DNA from: Streptomyces mobaraensis
GTDB lineage: Bacteria; Actinomycetota; Actinomycetes; Streptomycetales; Streptomycetaceae
Direction: 5' to 3'
Assembly (NCBI RefSeq): GCF_020099395.1
Contig: NZ_CP083590.1
Span: forward strand, 5,084,001 to 5,148,000
DNA length: 64,000 bases
The notes beneath the pieces were generated by a model. That model was not told the DNA's origin. It worked only from the letters and a program-made list of their open reading frames with translations, and searched no databases. Shown here piece by piece: positions 39,372 through 48,347 of this stretch. The translations under genes and the position numbers were made by a program. Numbering within the stretch: the first letter of the stretch is position 1; each line of letters opens with the position of its first letter.

Positions 39372-39788
39372 TCAGGCGCCGGCGGCGCGGGCGCAGTCCC
39401 CGCAGGTGCCGAAGACCTCCACCGTGTGGGCGACGTCCACGAAGCCGTGTTCGGCGGCGATGGTGTCCGCCCACGTCTCCACGGCCGGTCCCTCGACCTC
39501 GACCGCCTTGCCGCACATCCGGCAGACCAGGTGGTGGTGGTGTCCGCTGGAGCAGCGGCGGTAGACCGCCTCGCCCTCGCTGGTGCGCAGGACGTCCACC
39601 TCGCCGGCGTCGGCGAGGGACTGGAGGGTGCGGTAGACCGTGGTCAGTCCCACGGACGCGCCGCGGTGCCTGAGCATGTCGTGGAGTTCCTGAGCGCTGC
39701 GGAACTCGTCCACCTCGTCGAGCGCCGCCGCGACGGCGGCGCGCTGCTTGGTGGCTCGGCCGCGTACCGGGGGACCGGCGGTCGCCAC
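39372..39788 (-). CDS. zur: Fur-family zinc regulator Zur
   Basis: Zur represses zinc uptake genes when zinc is plentiful. The 138-residue protein has the winged helix (TTVYRTLQSLADAGEVDVL), the regulatory-site histidine run GHHHHLVCRMCG, and a second CxxC in FGTCGDCA for the structural zinc. GTG 39788 has GAGGAGG just upstream; the longer open frame lacks a ribosome binding site. It lies downstream of znuACB but is separated by 225 bp and has its own promoter region with an iron-box-like palindrome. Confidence 0.93.
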   Translation of the reverse strand: MATAGPPVRGRATKQRAAVAAALDEVDEFRSAQELHDMLRHRGASVGLTTVYRTLQSLADAGEVDVLRTSEGEAVYRRCSSGHHHHLVCRMCGKAVEVEGPAVETWADTIAAEHGFVDVAHTVEVFGTCGDCARAAGA

Positions 39789-39918
39789 AGTTGCCTCCTC
39801 AAGCTCGGCTGACACACCCACGCACGGATTTCGGCGGCGTGCGGGCCAATTGTGCCAGGCCCCGCGTACCGGTCGTTTGCCATGATCCATGCGTTCCGGA
39901 CGTCCTGCGGAGTACAGG

Positions 39919-39937
39919 TTTGGTTAGCCTAACCTGC
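39919..39937 (-). promoter_or_regulatory. Iron box (DmdR/IdeR-type) upstream of zur
   Basis: On the minus strand the 19-mer GCAGGTTAGGCTAACCAAA matches the consensus TTAGGTTAGGCTAACCTAA at 16 of 19 positions. The TAGGCT in its centre also fits a Streptomyces -10 hexamer, so a bound iron repressor would block the promoter. It lies about 130 bp upstream of the zur start codon. Confidence 0.7.
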
Positions 39938-40013
39938 ACCCCGCTGTCGCCGCAGCAGTTGTGATCGCCGATGTGACCGCCGTCGCACGGGGTCTTGGGG
40001 GCGCCGGGAGCCC

Positions 40014-40916
40014 TCAGACGCGTACGTCGTCCGGGGTGCCCGGTGCGCCCGGAGCGCCGGGCTCCGTCAGCGTGCACCGCTCCTCGTCGAGCGCCTTCTT
40101 CCGGGCGCGGGATCCGGCCAGTGGCGCGGCGATCGCCGTGAGGACGATGAAGACGCCGATCGTCATCAGCACGATGGTGGCGCCCGGCGGGACGTCCACG
40201 TAGTACGAGGTCGTGGTGCCGGAGAGGGTCACCAGCACCCCGATGCCCACGGACAGCGCCAGCGTGGTCGCGAAGCTGCGGGCGATCTGCTGGGACGCGG
40301 CCACCGGGATCACCATCAGGGCGCTGACCAGCAGCAGCCCGACCACCCGCATGGCGACCGTGACCGTCAGCGCGGCCGTGACGGCGACCAGCAGGTTGAG
40401 CAGGCGCACCGGGAGGCCGGTGACGCGGGCGAACTCCTCGTCCTGGCAGATGGCGAAAAGCTGCCGCCGCAGGCCCAGTGTGGCGAGGATCACAAAGGCG
40501 GCCAGGATGCAGATCGCGACGATGTCCTGCCGCGAGACCGTGGTCAGCGAACCGAAGAGGTAGGTGACCAGGTTGGCGTTGGAGCCGTTGTCCGAGAGGT
40601 TGATCAGCATCACGCCGCCGGCCATGCCGCCGTAGAACAGCATGGCGAGGGCGATGTCGCCGCGGGCCTTGCCGTAGGAGCGGATCAGCTCCATCACGAC
40701 GGCGCCGACGACGCACACCGTCGCGGCCACCCACACCGGGCTGGCGTGGAGCAGGAAGCCCAGGCCCACGCCGGTGAGGGCGACGTGGCCGATGCCGTCG
40801 CCCATCAGCGCCTGGTGGCGCTGGACGAGGTAGATGCCGATCGCGGGGGCGGTGATGCCCACGAGGAGCGCGGCGAGCAGTGCGCGCTGCATGAACGCGG
40901 CGTCGAGGATCTCCAT
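40014..40916 (-). CDS. znuB: Zinc ABC transporter permease
   Basis: This integral membrane component of a metal-type ABC importer has 300 residues and about eight or nine helices. It has IYLVQRHQALMGDGIGHVAL near the N-terminus (the permease coupling region) and MVIPVAASQQIARSFATTLA. The short hydrophilic C-terminus ends in Pro/Gly repeats. Its ATG overlaps the znuC stop by 1 nt. The likely metal is Zn(II), from the neighbouring zur and the His-rich binding protein. Confidence 0.92.
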   Translation of the reverse strand: MEILDAAFMQRALLAALLVGITAPAIGIYLVQRHQALMGDGIGHVALTGVGLGFLLHASPVWVAATVCVVGAVVMELIRSYGKARGDIALAMLFYGGMAGGVMLINLSDNGSNANLVTYLFGSLTTVSRQDIVAICILAAFVILATLGLRRQLFAICQDEEFARVTGLPVRLLNLLVAVTAALTVTVAMRVVGLLLVSALMVIPVAASQQIARSFATTLALSVGIGVLVTLSGTTTSYYVDVPPGATIVLMTIGVFIVLTAIAAPLAGSRARKKALDEERCTLTEPGAPGAPGTPDDVRV

Positions 40917-41701
40917 CAGCTCAGCAAACCTGTCCGAGTCGGTTCCGCCGCCGGGCCGGCGTGCGGGTGTACGTGGTCGTGGCCGGGGAGCGCGTGCTGG
41001 CCCACGGCCTCGGGCGGCGGCCCGTCGTGGACGACGCAGCCGTCGCGGAGGACGATCGCCCGGTCGATGAGGGGCTCCAGCGGCCCGAGTTCGTGCAGGA
41101 CGAGGAGGACGGTGGTGCCGCGGGCGACCTCCTCGCGCAGGGCGTTGGCCAGCACCTCCTGGCTGGCGAGGTCCACGCCGGCCATCGGCTCGTCCATGAT
41201 CAGCAGTTCGGGTTCGACGGCGAGCGCGCGGGCGATCAGCACCCGCTGGTGCTGGCCGCCGGAGAGGGCGTTCACCGAGTCCTTGAGCCGGTCCGCCATG
41301 CCGACCAGCTCCAGCGCCTTCACGACGGCGTCGCGGTCGGCGCGGCGGCTGAACCCGAGCTTCGTCCGCGCCAGCCGCCCGGCGGAGACCACCTCGCGCA
41401 CGGTCGCCGGGACGCCGGCCGCGGCGGTGGTGCGCTGCGGTACGTACCCGATCCGTGCCCAGTCGCGGAAGCGGCGCTTCGGCGTGCCGAACAGCTCCAG
41501 CTCGCCGCCGGTCAGCGGGACCTGGCCGACGATCGCCCGGACCGCCGTGGACTTCCCGGAGCCGTTGGCGCCGAGCAGCGCGACGACCTCGCCGCGCCGG
41601 ACCTCCAGGTCGACCCCGCGCAGGACGGGCCGCGCGCCGAGCGACGCGGTCGCCCCGCGCAGGGATATGACGGGCTGCTCGGTCTGTCCGGTCTGTTCCA
41701 T
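40916..41701 (-). CDS. znuC: Zinc ABC transporter ATP-binding protein
   Basis: This ATPase drives zinc import. The 261-residue protein has Walker A GANGSGKST, the signature ALSGGQHQRVLIARAL, Walker B LLIMDEP and the H-loop LLVLHELG. The C-terminus is His-rich (GHDHVHPHAG), which may bind metal. ATG 41701 is chosen because AGGAGG sits 5 nt upstream. A GTG at 41773 overlapping the znuA stop is also possible and would add 24 residues. Confidence 0.92.
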   Translation of the reverse strand: MEQTGQTEQPVISLRGATASLGARPVLRGVDLEVRRGEVVALLGANGSGKSTAVRAIVGQVPLTGGELELFGTPKRRFRDWARIGYVPQRTTAAAGVPATVREVVSAGRLARTKLGFSRRADRDAVVKALELVGMADRLKDSVNALSGGQHQRVLIARALAVEPELLIMDEPMAGVDLASQEVLANALREEVARGTTVLLVLHELGPLEPLIDRAIVLRDGCVVHDGPPPEAVGQHALPGHDHVHPHAGPAAEPTRTGLLS

Positions 41702-41769
41702 GTCCGCCTCCTCAGGTGCGCGCGCGCCGGGCGCCGACGTGCTCTGTGTGCCGGTCTCCGTGCGCGTGC

Positions 41770-42750
41770 TCACTTCGCACCGAGCGCTTTCCGCAGGGCC
41801 GCCAGGTTGGACTCCATGACCTCGAAGTAATCGTGTCCCTTGGAGTGGTCCGTGATGCCCTCGAGCGGGTCGAGGACGTCGGTCCGCAGGTGGAGGTCGC
41901 CGGCGATGGTCTTCGCGGTGGCCGGGCTGGCGATGGTCTCGAAGAAGACCGTGTTGACGTGGTGGTCCTTCGCCAGCTTGTGCAGGTCCTTGATCCGCGC
42001 CGCGCTGGGCTCGGCCTCCGGGTCGACGCCGCTGACGGCCTCCTCGGTGAGCCCGTAGCGCTCGGCGAGGTAGCCGAAGGCGGCGTGGGTGGTGATGAAG
42101 GTGTCGGAGGCGCGGTTCCGCAGGCCGTCCGCGAACTTCGTGTTCAGGTCCTTGAGGCGGGACACCAGGATGTCGGTGTTCTTCTGGAAGATCTCCCGGT
42201 GGTCCGGGGCGGCCTTGGCGAGGGTCTTGTTCACGCCCTCGGCGACCTCGGCGTACTTCACGGGGTCGAGCCAGATGTGGGGGTCGGCGGTGCCCTCGTG
42301 GCTCCCATGGTCGCCGTGATCGGCGTGGTCGTGGCCGTCGACCTCGTCACCGTGGGTCTCCAGGTGGGTGAGGGAGGCCGCGTCGGCGACGTTCTTCGCG
42401 CCGGACTGCTTGATCGCCTCGTCCACGGCGGGCTGGAGCCCCTTGAGGTAGACGACGGCGTCCGCCTTCTCCAGGGAGGCGACCTGCCGGGGCTTGAGCT
42501 CCAGGTCGTGCGGTTCCTGTCCGGGCTTGGTGAGGCCGGTGACGTGGACGTGGTCCCCGCCGATCTGCCGGACGAGGAACTCCATCGGGTAGAACGACGC
42601 CACGACGTCCAGCTTGCCGTCTCCGCCTCTCACCTGCTCGTCGGAGGCGCAGGCGGAGAGGGTGCCAAGACCGAGCGCCGCCGCCAGGGCGACGGCGATC
42701 CCGGTTATTCGGGGGGACCGGGAGGCGGGGCGGCGAGGATCGTCGTTCAT
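41770..42750 (-). CDS. znuA: Zinc ABC transporter substrate-binding lipoprotein
   Basis: This extracellular zinc-binding protein has 326 residues. It has a signal peptide with lipobox LSAC, then the cluster A-I fold (DVVASFYPMEFLVRQIGGDH) and a charged His-rich loop (HGDEVDGHDHADHGDHGSHE) typical of zinc-specific ZnuA. The metal ligand region TADPHIWLDPVKYAE follows. ATG 42750 is taken because the promoter predicts a transcript starting there (leaderless). ATG 42759 and TTG 42765 are alternatives. Confidence 0.93.
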   Translation of the reverse strand: MNDDPRRPASRSPRITGIAVALAAALGLGTLSACASDEQVRGGDGKLDVVASFYPMEFLVRQIGGDHVHVTGLTKPGQEPHDLELKPRQVASLEKADAVVYLKGLQPAVDEAIKQSGAKNVADAASLTHLETHGDEVDGHDHADHGDHGSHEGTADPHIWLDPVKYAEVAEGVNKTLAKAAPDHREIFQKNTDILVSRLKDLNTKFADGLRNRASDTFITTHAAFGYLAERYGLTEEAVSGVDPEAEPSAARIKDLHKLAKDHHVNTVFFETIASPATAKTIAGDLHLRTDVLDPLEGITDHSKGHDYFEVMESNLAALRKALGAK

Positions 42751-42787
42751 GACACTCATTTTCAACGAAAATGGAAACGATTGTCAA
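42750..42787 (-). promoter_or_regulatory. znuA promoter with two Zur-box-like palindromes
   Basis: The minus-strand promoter has TTGACA (42787-42782), an 18-bp spacer and GAAAAT (42763-42758). Two 15-mers match the Streptomyces Zur consensus TGaaAatgatTttCA: TGACAATCGTTTCCA (42786-42772) over the -35, and TGAAAATGAGTGTCA (42764-42750) over the -10 and start. A third palindrome, CATTTTC-aac-GAAAATG, lies between them. Confidence 0.75.
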
Positions 42788-42868
42788 CAAGGGCTCGGTC
42801 ATGGAAGGGCCCGGGAGAGGGGTGGACCGGCCGGTGGCCGGTTGGCGAGCGGTCGGGGCGGGACCGAT

Positions 42869-42899
42869 TTGATGAGAGGGGGTGCCGCGCCGGTAACCT
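42869..42899 (+). promoter_or_regulatory. Candidate glyS promoter
   Basis: TTGATG (42869-42874) and TAACCT (42894-42899) are spaced by 19 bp, 40 bp upstream of the GTG. No T-box or other leader structure is seen. Confidence 0.4.
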
Positions 42900-42938
42900 G
42901 AAGCATTCGCTGTTCATCGTCGCAATGAAGAGAGCACC

Positions 42939-44321
42939 GTGGCCGCCGAGAAGATCGACACCATCGTCAGCCTGAGCAAGCGCCGTGGCTTCGTCTATCC
43001 GTGCAGTGAGATCTACGGCGGTCAGCGTGCCGCCTGGGACTACGGGCCGCTCGGTGTGGAGCTCAAGGAGAACATCAAGCGCCAGTGGTGGCGTTCCATG
43101 GTCACCTCGCGCGACGACGTGGTCGGTCTCGACTCGTCGGTGATCCTGGCCCGCGAGGTGTGGGAGGCGTCCGGTCACGTCGCCACCTTCACCGACCCGC
43201 TGACCGAGTGCACCTCCTGCCACAAGCGCTTCCGCGCCGACCACCTGGAGGAGGCGTACGAGGCCAAGCACGGCCGGCTCCCCGAGAACGGCCTCGCCGA
43301 CCTCAACTGCCCGCACTGCGGTAACAAGGGCGGCTTCACCGAACCCAAGCAGTTCTCCGGCCTGCTCTCCACCCACCTCGGCCCCACGCAGGACAGCGGC
43401 TCGGTGAGCTACCTGCGCCCCGAGACCGCCCAGGGCATCTTCACCAACTTCGCCCAGGTGCAGCAGACCTCGCGCCGCAAGCCGCCGTTCGGCATCGCCC
43501 AGACCGGCAAGTCGTTCCGCAACGAGATCACGCCGGGCAACTTCATCTTCCGCACCCGCGAGTTCGAGCAGATGGAGATGGAGTTCTTCGTCAAGCCGGG
43601 CGAGGACGAGCAGTGGCACGAGTACTGGATGGAGCAGCGCTGGAGCTGGTACACCGGCCTCGGCATGCGCGAGGAGAACATGCGGTGGTACGAGCACGCC
43701 GCCGAGAAGCTCTCGCACTACTCCAAGCGCACCGTTGACATCGAGTACCGCTTCAACTTCGGCGGCACCGAGTTCTCGGAGCTGGAGGGCCTCGCCAACC
43801 GCACCGACTACGACCTCAAGGCCCACTCCGCCGCCTCCGGCCAGGACCTGTCGTACTTCGACCAGGAGGCCGGCGAGCGCTACTTCCCGTACGTCATCGA
43901 GCCGGCGGCCGGTCTGAACCGCGCCATGCTCGCCTTCATGCTCGACGCGTACGTCGAGGACGAGGCGCCCAACGCCAAGGGCGTCATGGAGAAGCGCGTC
44001 GTGATGCGCCTCGACCCGCGCCTGGCCCCGGTCAAGGTCGCCGTCCTGCCGCTGTCCCGCAACCCGCAGCTCTCCCCGAAGGCCAAGGGCCTCGCGGCGG
44101 ACCTGCGCAAGCACTGGAACATCGAGTTCGACGACGCCGGCGCCATCGGCCGCCGCTACCGCCGCCAGGACGAGATCGGCACGCCGTTCTGCGTCACCGT
44201 CGACTTCGACACCCTCGACGACAACGCGGTGACCGTGCGCGAGCGCGACACGATGAAGCAGGAGCGCGTCTCCCTCGACCAGATCGAGGCGTACCTGGGC
44301 GGCCGTCTGCTCGGCTGCTGA
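42939..44321 (+). CDS. glyS: Glycyl-tRNA synthetase (homodimeric class II)
   Basis: This enzyme charges tRNA-Gly. The 460-residue protein has motif 1 around [20 protein letters not shown] and motif 2 [16 protein letters not shown]...[13 protein letters not shown] zinc-binding insertion follows (CTSCHKRF ... [10 protein letters not shown]), then motif 3 and a C-terminal anticodon-binding domain ([18 protein letters not shown]). The start is GTG 42939 after agagag. It is divergent from znuA and ends at a 21-bp terminator stem. Confidence 0.96.
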   Translation: MAAEKIDTIVSLSKRRGFVYPCSEIYGGQRAAWDYGPLGVELKENIKRQWWRSMVTSRDDVVGLDSSVILAREVWEASGHVATFTDPLTECTSCHKRFRADHLEEAYEAKHGRLPENGLADLNCPHCGNKGGFTEPKQFSGLLSTHLGPTQDSGSVSYLRPETAQGIFTNFAQVQQTSRRKPPFGIAQTGKSFRNEITPGNFIFRTREFEQMEMEFFVKPGEDEQWHEYWMEQRWSWYTGLGMREENMRWYEHAAEKLSHYSKRTVDIEYRFNFGGTEFSELEGLANRTDYDLKAHSAASGQDLSYFDQEAGERYFPYVIEPAAGLNRAMLAFMLDAYVEDEAPNAKGVMEKRVVMRLDPRLAPVKVAVLPLSRNPQLSPKAKGLAADLRKHWNIEFDDAGAIGRRYRRQDEIGTPFCVTVDFDTLDDNAVTVRERDTMKQERVSLDQIEAYLGGRLLGC

Positions 44322-44349
44322 CGTCGCCCGTCCTGTAGCTCGTTTCATA

Positions 44350-44397
44350 CCGGAGGCCCCGGCCCCGCGCTCCTCGGCGCGGGGGCGGGGCCTCCGG
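44350..44397. terminator. Bidirectional terminator after glyS
   Basis: Arms of 21 nt (44350-44370 and 44377-44397) pair with one mismatch around tcctcg. It lies between glyS and the converging hypothetical gene. Confidence 0.85.
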
Positions 44398-44419
44398 GCT
44401 GCCCGTGCCGTACCGGTTC

Positions 44420-44929
44420 CTACTGGAGCTTGCGGCGGAGCGTTCCGCGCCAGGTCCAGCCCGCCGCGAGAACGGCGTCGCGGAGGGGGTCCTTGAGCAT
44501 CGAGGTGTCGAAGCGGAACGTCTCGGTCGTCTCCAGGCGTCCCGTGGGACCCTTCCCGACGGTCCACTGCCGGGAGACCGTGTTCACGTTGCCCCACGAG
44601 TGCGTGGTTTCCGTCGCCAGGCGCCCCCGGCGACCGGACCGCGTGATCTCCCAGAGCAAGTCGAGAGCGCGGACCTCGTGGTCGGCCGGGACCAGTTTCA
44701 TCCGGATCCGCAGGCGGCGGTCGATGTGGCCGCTCCCGGATCCGACGACGGGTTCCCGGACGCGCCACTCCGCCACCAGGTCGACGCCTTCGGGGGCGCC
44801 GTCGCGGACGACGTACGGGGTGTCGGCGGTGGCGACGGCCAGCAGCGCGGCGCGGACGTCGGCGGCGGGGCGCGGGGTGATCCCCGGGGCGGGGCGCCGG
44901 GTGCCGTTGAGTCTGTCGAGGAGGCCCAT
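44420..44929 (-). CDS. Hypothetical protein
   Basis: This 169-residue protein begins MGLLDRLNGTRRPAPG and contains a beta-rich core (LVAEWRVREPVVGSGSGHID, RIRMKLVPADHEVRALDLLW, TETFRFDTSMLKDPLRDAVL). No signal peptide or membrane helix is visible. The strand pattern suggests a small lipocalin- or SRPBCC-like barrel, but I do not recognise the family. It is 26 bp downstream of the phosphotransferase gene and probably cotranscribed. Confidence 0.65.
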   Translation of the reverse strand: MGLLDRLNGTRRPAPGITPRPAADVRAALLAVATADTPYVVRDGAPEGVDLVAEWRVREPVVGSGSGHIDRRLRIRMKLVPADHEVRALDLLWEITRSGRRGRLATETTHSWGNVNTVSRQWTVGKGPTGRLETTETFRFDTSMLKDPLRDAVLAAGWTWRGTLRRKLQ

Positions 44930-44955
44930 CGGGTCACCGTACGACGGATCCGCGG

Positions 44956-45873
44956 CTACTCCGCCGCGAGTTCCTCGTGGAGGCCGGCGAGGGCGGTGCG
45001 GTCGTCCTCGGTGCCGGTGTGCGGGGCCGCGAACCAGCGGACGTACTCGTCGATCTCGGAGAGGCGCCAGTCGAGGGCGAAGAGTTCGAGCATGGCCGGG
45101 TCGGCGTCCGGGCGGCGGTCGTCGGGCAGGTCCGCGTAGTCCCGCTCGCGCGGGGCGAGGGCCAGCGACTCCCAGTCGACCAGGCGGAGGCCGGACGGGG
45201 TGACGACCTGGTTGTCGTTGTGCGGCTCGCCGTGGGTCGGCACCCAGTCGGCGCGGCGGGCACGGGCGAGGTCCGCCAGCTCGTGGTAGCGGTCCGTCCA
45301 GCGTGCGATGGCGCTCCCGCGCGCGGCGATCGCGTTCCTGGCCTCCTCCGCCAGCGGCCCCGACGTCCAGGGCCGGGCCGTACGGTCCCGCACGTCCTCG
45401 GCGAACCCGGGCGCCACCCGCGGGGCCCAGGGCCGCAGCCCTTCCGGCGGCACGGCGCCGTGCAGTGCGGCGAGCGCCTCGATGACCTCGCCGACGTGCT
45501 CCGGGCGGGCCGCCTCCTCCTCGCCGGGCGACCGGCCGTCCAGCCACGGCGTCACACTCAGCGCACCCCCGCCCACGCCCACGGTGAACCACCCGCCGCG
45601 GGCACGCAGCGGCGCGCACACCACGTCCAGCCCCTTCGCGGCCAGCGCGGCGGCCCCCGCGTAGGCGGCCTCCAGCGACTCGGCGGTGTGGCGCGGCTCC
45701 AACTGGTCGAGCGTGACGAACAGCGCCGTACCGTCGGCGGCCGTCACACGCCAGTGGTAGGCGCCGAACCCCCAGGGCAGATAGGCGACTTCGGTCACGC
45801 CGGGCAGCGGCCAGTGCGCGGTGACCGCGTCGGTGACGGTGTGGTCGTCGATGAAGGAGGGTCGGGAGAGCAT
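44956..45873 (-). CDS. Aminoglycoside phosphotransferase-family kinase
   Basis: This APH/choline-kinase-fold protein of 305 residues has the Brenner motif HGEPHNDN (a HGDxHxxN variant) near residue 214, followed by the metal-binding LRLVDWESLALAPRERDYAD. The N-lobe has FVTLDQLEPRHTAE in place of a canonical Lys-containing strand. The substrate may be an antibiotic or a metabolite; nothing nearby decides it. An AAGGAGG-like tract lies in the coding start region rather than upstream. Confidence 0.82.
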   Translation of the reverse strand: MLSRPSFIDDHTVTDAVTAHWPLPGVTEVAYLPWGFGAYHWRVTAADGTALFVTLDQLEPRHTAESLEAAYAGAAALAAKGLDVVCAPLRARGGWFTVGVGGGALSVTPWLDGRSPGEEEAARPEHVGEVIEALAALHGAVPPEGLRPWAPRVAPGFAEDVRDRTARPWTSGPLAEEARNAIAARGSAIARWTDRYHELADLARARRADWVPTHGEPHNDNQVVTPSGLRLVDWESLALAPRERDYADLPDDRRPDADPAMLELFALDWRLSEIDEYVRWFAAPHTGTEDDRTALAGLHEELAAE

Positions 45874-45951
45874 GGCAGTCGATCCTAGGCGGGGTGCGGG
45901 ACCCCGTCACGGGATTTTGGCGCGTGCGGCTGCCCTCGACGCTCCCCGCGT

Positions 45952-46578
45952 TCACCAAGTGGCAGTGTCCACCTCGCAGTCGAAGGGCGCGGGGATGCGT
46001 ACCTTGTCGCCGAACTTGACCTGGGTGTGGGCCCGGTAGCCGCGGTCGGGGGTGGGGTCGTGGTACGCGGTGACCGCCTTGACGGCCATGTCGATCAGGA
46101 CGTAGACGGGGACGCCTCCCCGGCCGTAGACCTCCACCTTGTCGGTGAGGTCGAGCGCCCGTGTTGACGACGACGTCACTTCGCCGACCAGGGACAGGGC
46201 CTCGCCCGGCAAGAAGATGCTCTCGACGTCGACCAGGGCTTCGTCGGCCACGTGCAGGCCGGGCCCGTAACCCCTCTCCTGCTCGGGAAAGCGGAACAGG
46301 CAGGGTTCGGTGCCTACTTCATGCCCTTCCGGGGCGTGCGGCCTGAGCTGGCGCTCCAGGCTCCGCATGGCACGTAGGCAGCGGCCCTGCGGCCACGGCG
46401 ACATGATGATCTTCCCCCCCCCGATGATCTCCACGCGTTACCCGTCGGGCAGGGTGTCGTTGACCTGCTCCAGATCGCGGCAGAGCTGCTCGAAATCGGC
46501 CTTCGGCTCGTCCCCGTCCCCACCACCGTGTATCGACTGGAGCGCCTCGCGCCGTGGAATGTCCACCATGATTGCCAT
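45952..46578 (-). pseudogene. Uma2-family gene interrupted by an in-frame stop
   Basis: From ATG 46578 (after GGGGAGG) the frame reads MAIMVDIPRREALQSIHGGG ... LCRDLEQVNDTLPDG, then TAA at 46440-46438. The same frame continues RVEIIGGGKIIMSPWPQG ... LSLVGEVTSSSTRALDLTDK, VPVYVLIDM, and FGDKVRIPAPFDCEVDTATW. Uma2 homologues have Trp where the TAA stands. A nine-G run follows within a few codons. The downstream half could still be started at GTG 46434, but it would lack the N-terminal helix. Confidence 0.75.
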
Positions 46579-46733
46579 CATGCGCCTCCCCTGATGAGTA
46601 AGCCGTGCACTACACACCGTAGCGGCCCCCACTGACAGTCCGGGGTTCGTTCGGCTCGGTGACCGCGAAGCTTCCGGGAGGGGGTCGCTTGGGTCGTCCG
46701 GCGCTTCGCGCCGCGAGGGACCGCCCGGCCGCG

Positions 46734-47204
46734 TCAGTCGTGGCGGAGGGTGTGGAGTTCGCAGACGTCCGGGTCCGTGGTGAAGCGGTACAGGCGCGGT
46801 TTCTGCCGTTTTCCCGTGACGTCGAAGGTGAAATCGCTCTGCCATTTGGAGAAATCGGAGTTCCAGTACCGATTTCCGGTGAAAGAGAGCTCGAGGTCAT
46901 CGCGCATCCCGCTGGTTTTCCGTTCCGGCTGGAGTGCCCAGGTGCCGGCGGCGGCCCAGTCCGTGTGCTTGGGGTCGTTCGGGTAGTCGAACTCCGGCCA
47001 GTCGCTGACCTCGAACGTTCCGTCGCTCTTCAGCGTCAGGGTGCCGAAGGGATCGGCGCGATAGGTGCCGACCATGTCCTGACGAGTGAGCCCCGCCGGG
47101 CGGTCGCCCTCGTCACCACAGTCCCAGTAACGAGCGCATCCGGTGTTCGTGAAAGATACGGCCGCGATCAGACCGCATACCAGACCAAGCGCACGCAGGC
47201 GCAT
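46734..47204 (-). CDS. Hypothetical lipoprotein
   Basis: This 156-residue protein has a signal peptide (MRLRALGLVCGLIAAVSFTN) with lipobox NTGC. A beta-strand-rich domain follows with DMVGTYRADPFGTLTLKSDG and WAAAGTWALQPERKTSG, a pattern seen in small secreted lipocalin-like proteins. The function is unknown. It is flanked by the broken Uma2 gene and a divergent hypothetical gene, with no operon context. Confidence 0.68.
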   Translation of the reverse strand: MRLRALGLVCGLIAAVSFTNTGCARYWDCGDEGDRPAGLTRQDMVGTYRADPFGTLTLKSDGTFEVSDWPEFDYPNDPKHTDWAAAGTWALQPERKTSGMRDDLELSFTGNRYWNSDFSKWQSDFTFDVTGKRQKPRLYRFTTDPDVCELHTLRHD

Positions 47205-47353
47205 GACGTCCCCCCTGCATCTCCGAATTCCCGGAACGGTCCAAGAATCCCAGACGCGAATTCGCGCGCGTCACCGGGGTCCTGCCGGTTTTCCGCGCCT
47301 GTGCGTACCCATCATCGCGGGACTCCGGTGCGGACTTGTGGCAGCCTGCGGAC

Positions 47354-47692
47354 ATGTCGCAGCTTCGAGTTCACGCAGGTCGTCACTATGCCATCCAGTA
47401 CCACTACGCCTTGCCGGACGACGCGTGGTGCGTGGAACTGAGCGAGGCCGTACCGGCGCCGGCCGCATGGGCCGACTGTCCCGACGCGCAGACGCACCTT
47501 CCCGGGAACGCCTGTCTGGTAGGGGTGATACCCGACGAGGATCCGGACCTGGAGCCGACCGTCCGCGTGTTCAGCCCGGAGGGGCACGTGATCCCTTACG
47601 AGATCATGTGCTGGTTCATGGAGCATGTGGCCGGTCAGGTCGAAGCCTGCCGTATCGCCTTCGAGCAGGGGGAATCCACAGGGGTGGAGTGA
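47354..47692 (+). CDS. Hypothetical protein
   Basis: This 112-residue acidic protein reads MSQLRVHAGRHYAIQYHYAL ... LVGVIPDEDPDLEPTVRVFS and ends IPYEIMCWFMEHVAGQVEAC. It has no signal peptide, membrane segment or recognised motif. ATG 47354 is chosen over ATG 47336 because it lies closer to the body of the protein; neither has a convincing ribosome binding site. A GNAT gene follows 43 bp later on the same strand. Confidence 0.5.
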   Translation: MSQLRVHAGRHYAIQYHYALPDDAWCVELSEAVPAPAAWADCPDAQTHLPGNACLVGVIPDEDPDLEPTVRVFSPEGHVIPYEIMCWFMEHVAGQVEACRIAFEQGESTGVE

Positions 47693-47735
47693 TCGGGCAC
47701 GGTGGCGTCGGGCCGGCATCGGGCACACTGTGCGG

Positions 47736-48338
47736 ATGCCTCAACTGATCAGACCCGATGTGCGCGTTCACGCCTCTTTCGTCGAGGCCATGGAGGAATT
47801 GCGAGCCGAGGGACGAGGGGTTCCCGAGGACGATTCGATGGTCGGCAGGGACATCCTGCGCTACCACCCCCGGTGGCGGGACCCCCAAGTCTTCGCGGGG
47901 TACGTGGATTCGGTGCTTGCCGACGCGCACGAGGACACTCCTCGTCCCGAGGGTCACGTTCCCTCCACCACCCTCTGGTACGTCGACGGCGACACCTATC
48001 TCGGACGGATCGCCGTCCGCCACCGGGCCACCCCGCGCCTGCTGGAATGGGGAGGCCACATCGGCTACGACGTCCGCCCCTCCGCACGCCGGCGCGGTCA
48101 CGCCACGGCGATGCTGCGTGCCGTCCTGCCCGTCGCCGCGGGCCTGGGCATCGACCCGGTCCTGGTCACCTGCGACCCGGACAACACCGGCTCCCGCAAG
48201 GTCATCGAGGCGTGCGGCGGCGTCTTCGAGGACGAACGGTCCGGCAAGCTGCGGTTCTGGATCCGGACCGGTCCGGACCGGGCCCCGGAGCCCCGCCCGG
48301 ACGCCGAACGCAACGGAACGGCCGCCGCCGGCAGGTAG
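47736..48338 (+). CDS. GNAT-family N-acetyltransferase
   Basis: This acetyl-CoA-dependent acyltransferase has 200 residues. It carries the GNAT core: YLGRIAVRHRATPRLLEWGG, the beta4 strand HIGYDVRP and the acetyl-CoA pyrophosphate loop RRRGHATAML (R/QxxGxG/A type). The last motif is DPDNTGSRKVIEACGGVFE. The substrate is unknown. It converges on a SnoaL-like gene with a 9-bp gap. Confidence 0.85.
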   Translation: MPQLIRPDVRVHASFVEAMEELRAEGRGVPEDDSMVGRDILRYHPRWRDPQVFAGYVDSVLADAHEDTPRPEGHVPSTTLWYVDGDTYLGRIAVRHRATPRLLEWGGHIGYDVRPSARRRGHATAMLRAVLPVAAGLGIDPVLVTCDPDNTGSRKVIEACGGVFEDERSGKLRFWIRTGPDRAPEPRPDAERNGTAAAGR

Positions 48339-48347
48339 CCGGGAGCG

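Noticed and set aside
42840..42938. T-box riboswitch before glyS
   Set aside because: The leader is under 40 nt from the promoter and lacks the T-box sequence and specifier loop.
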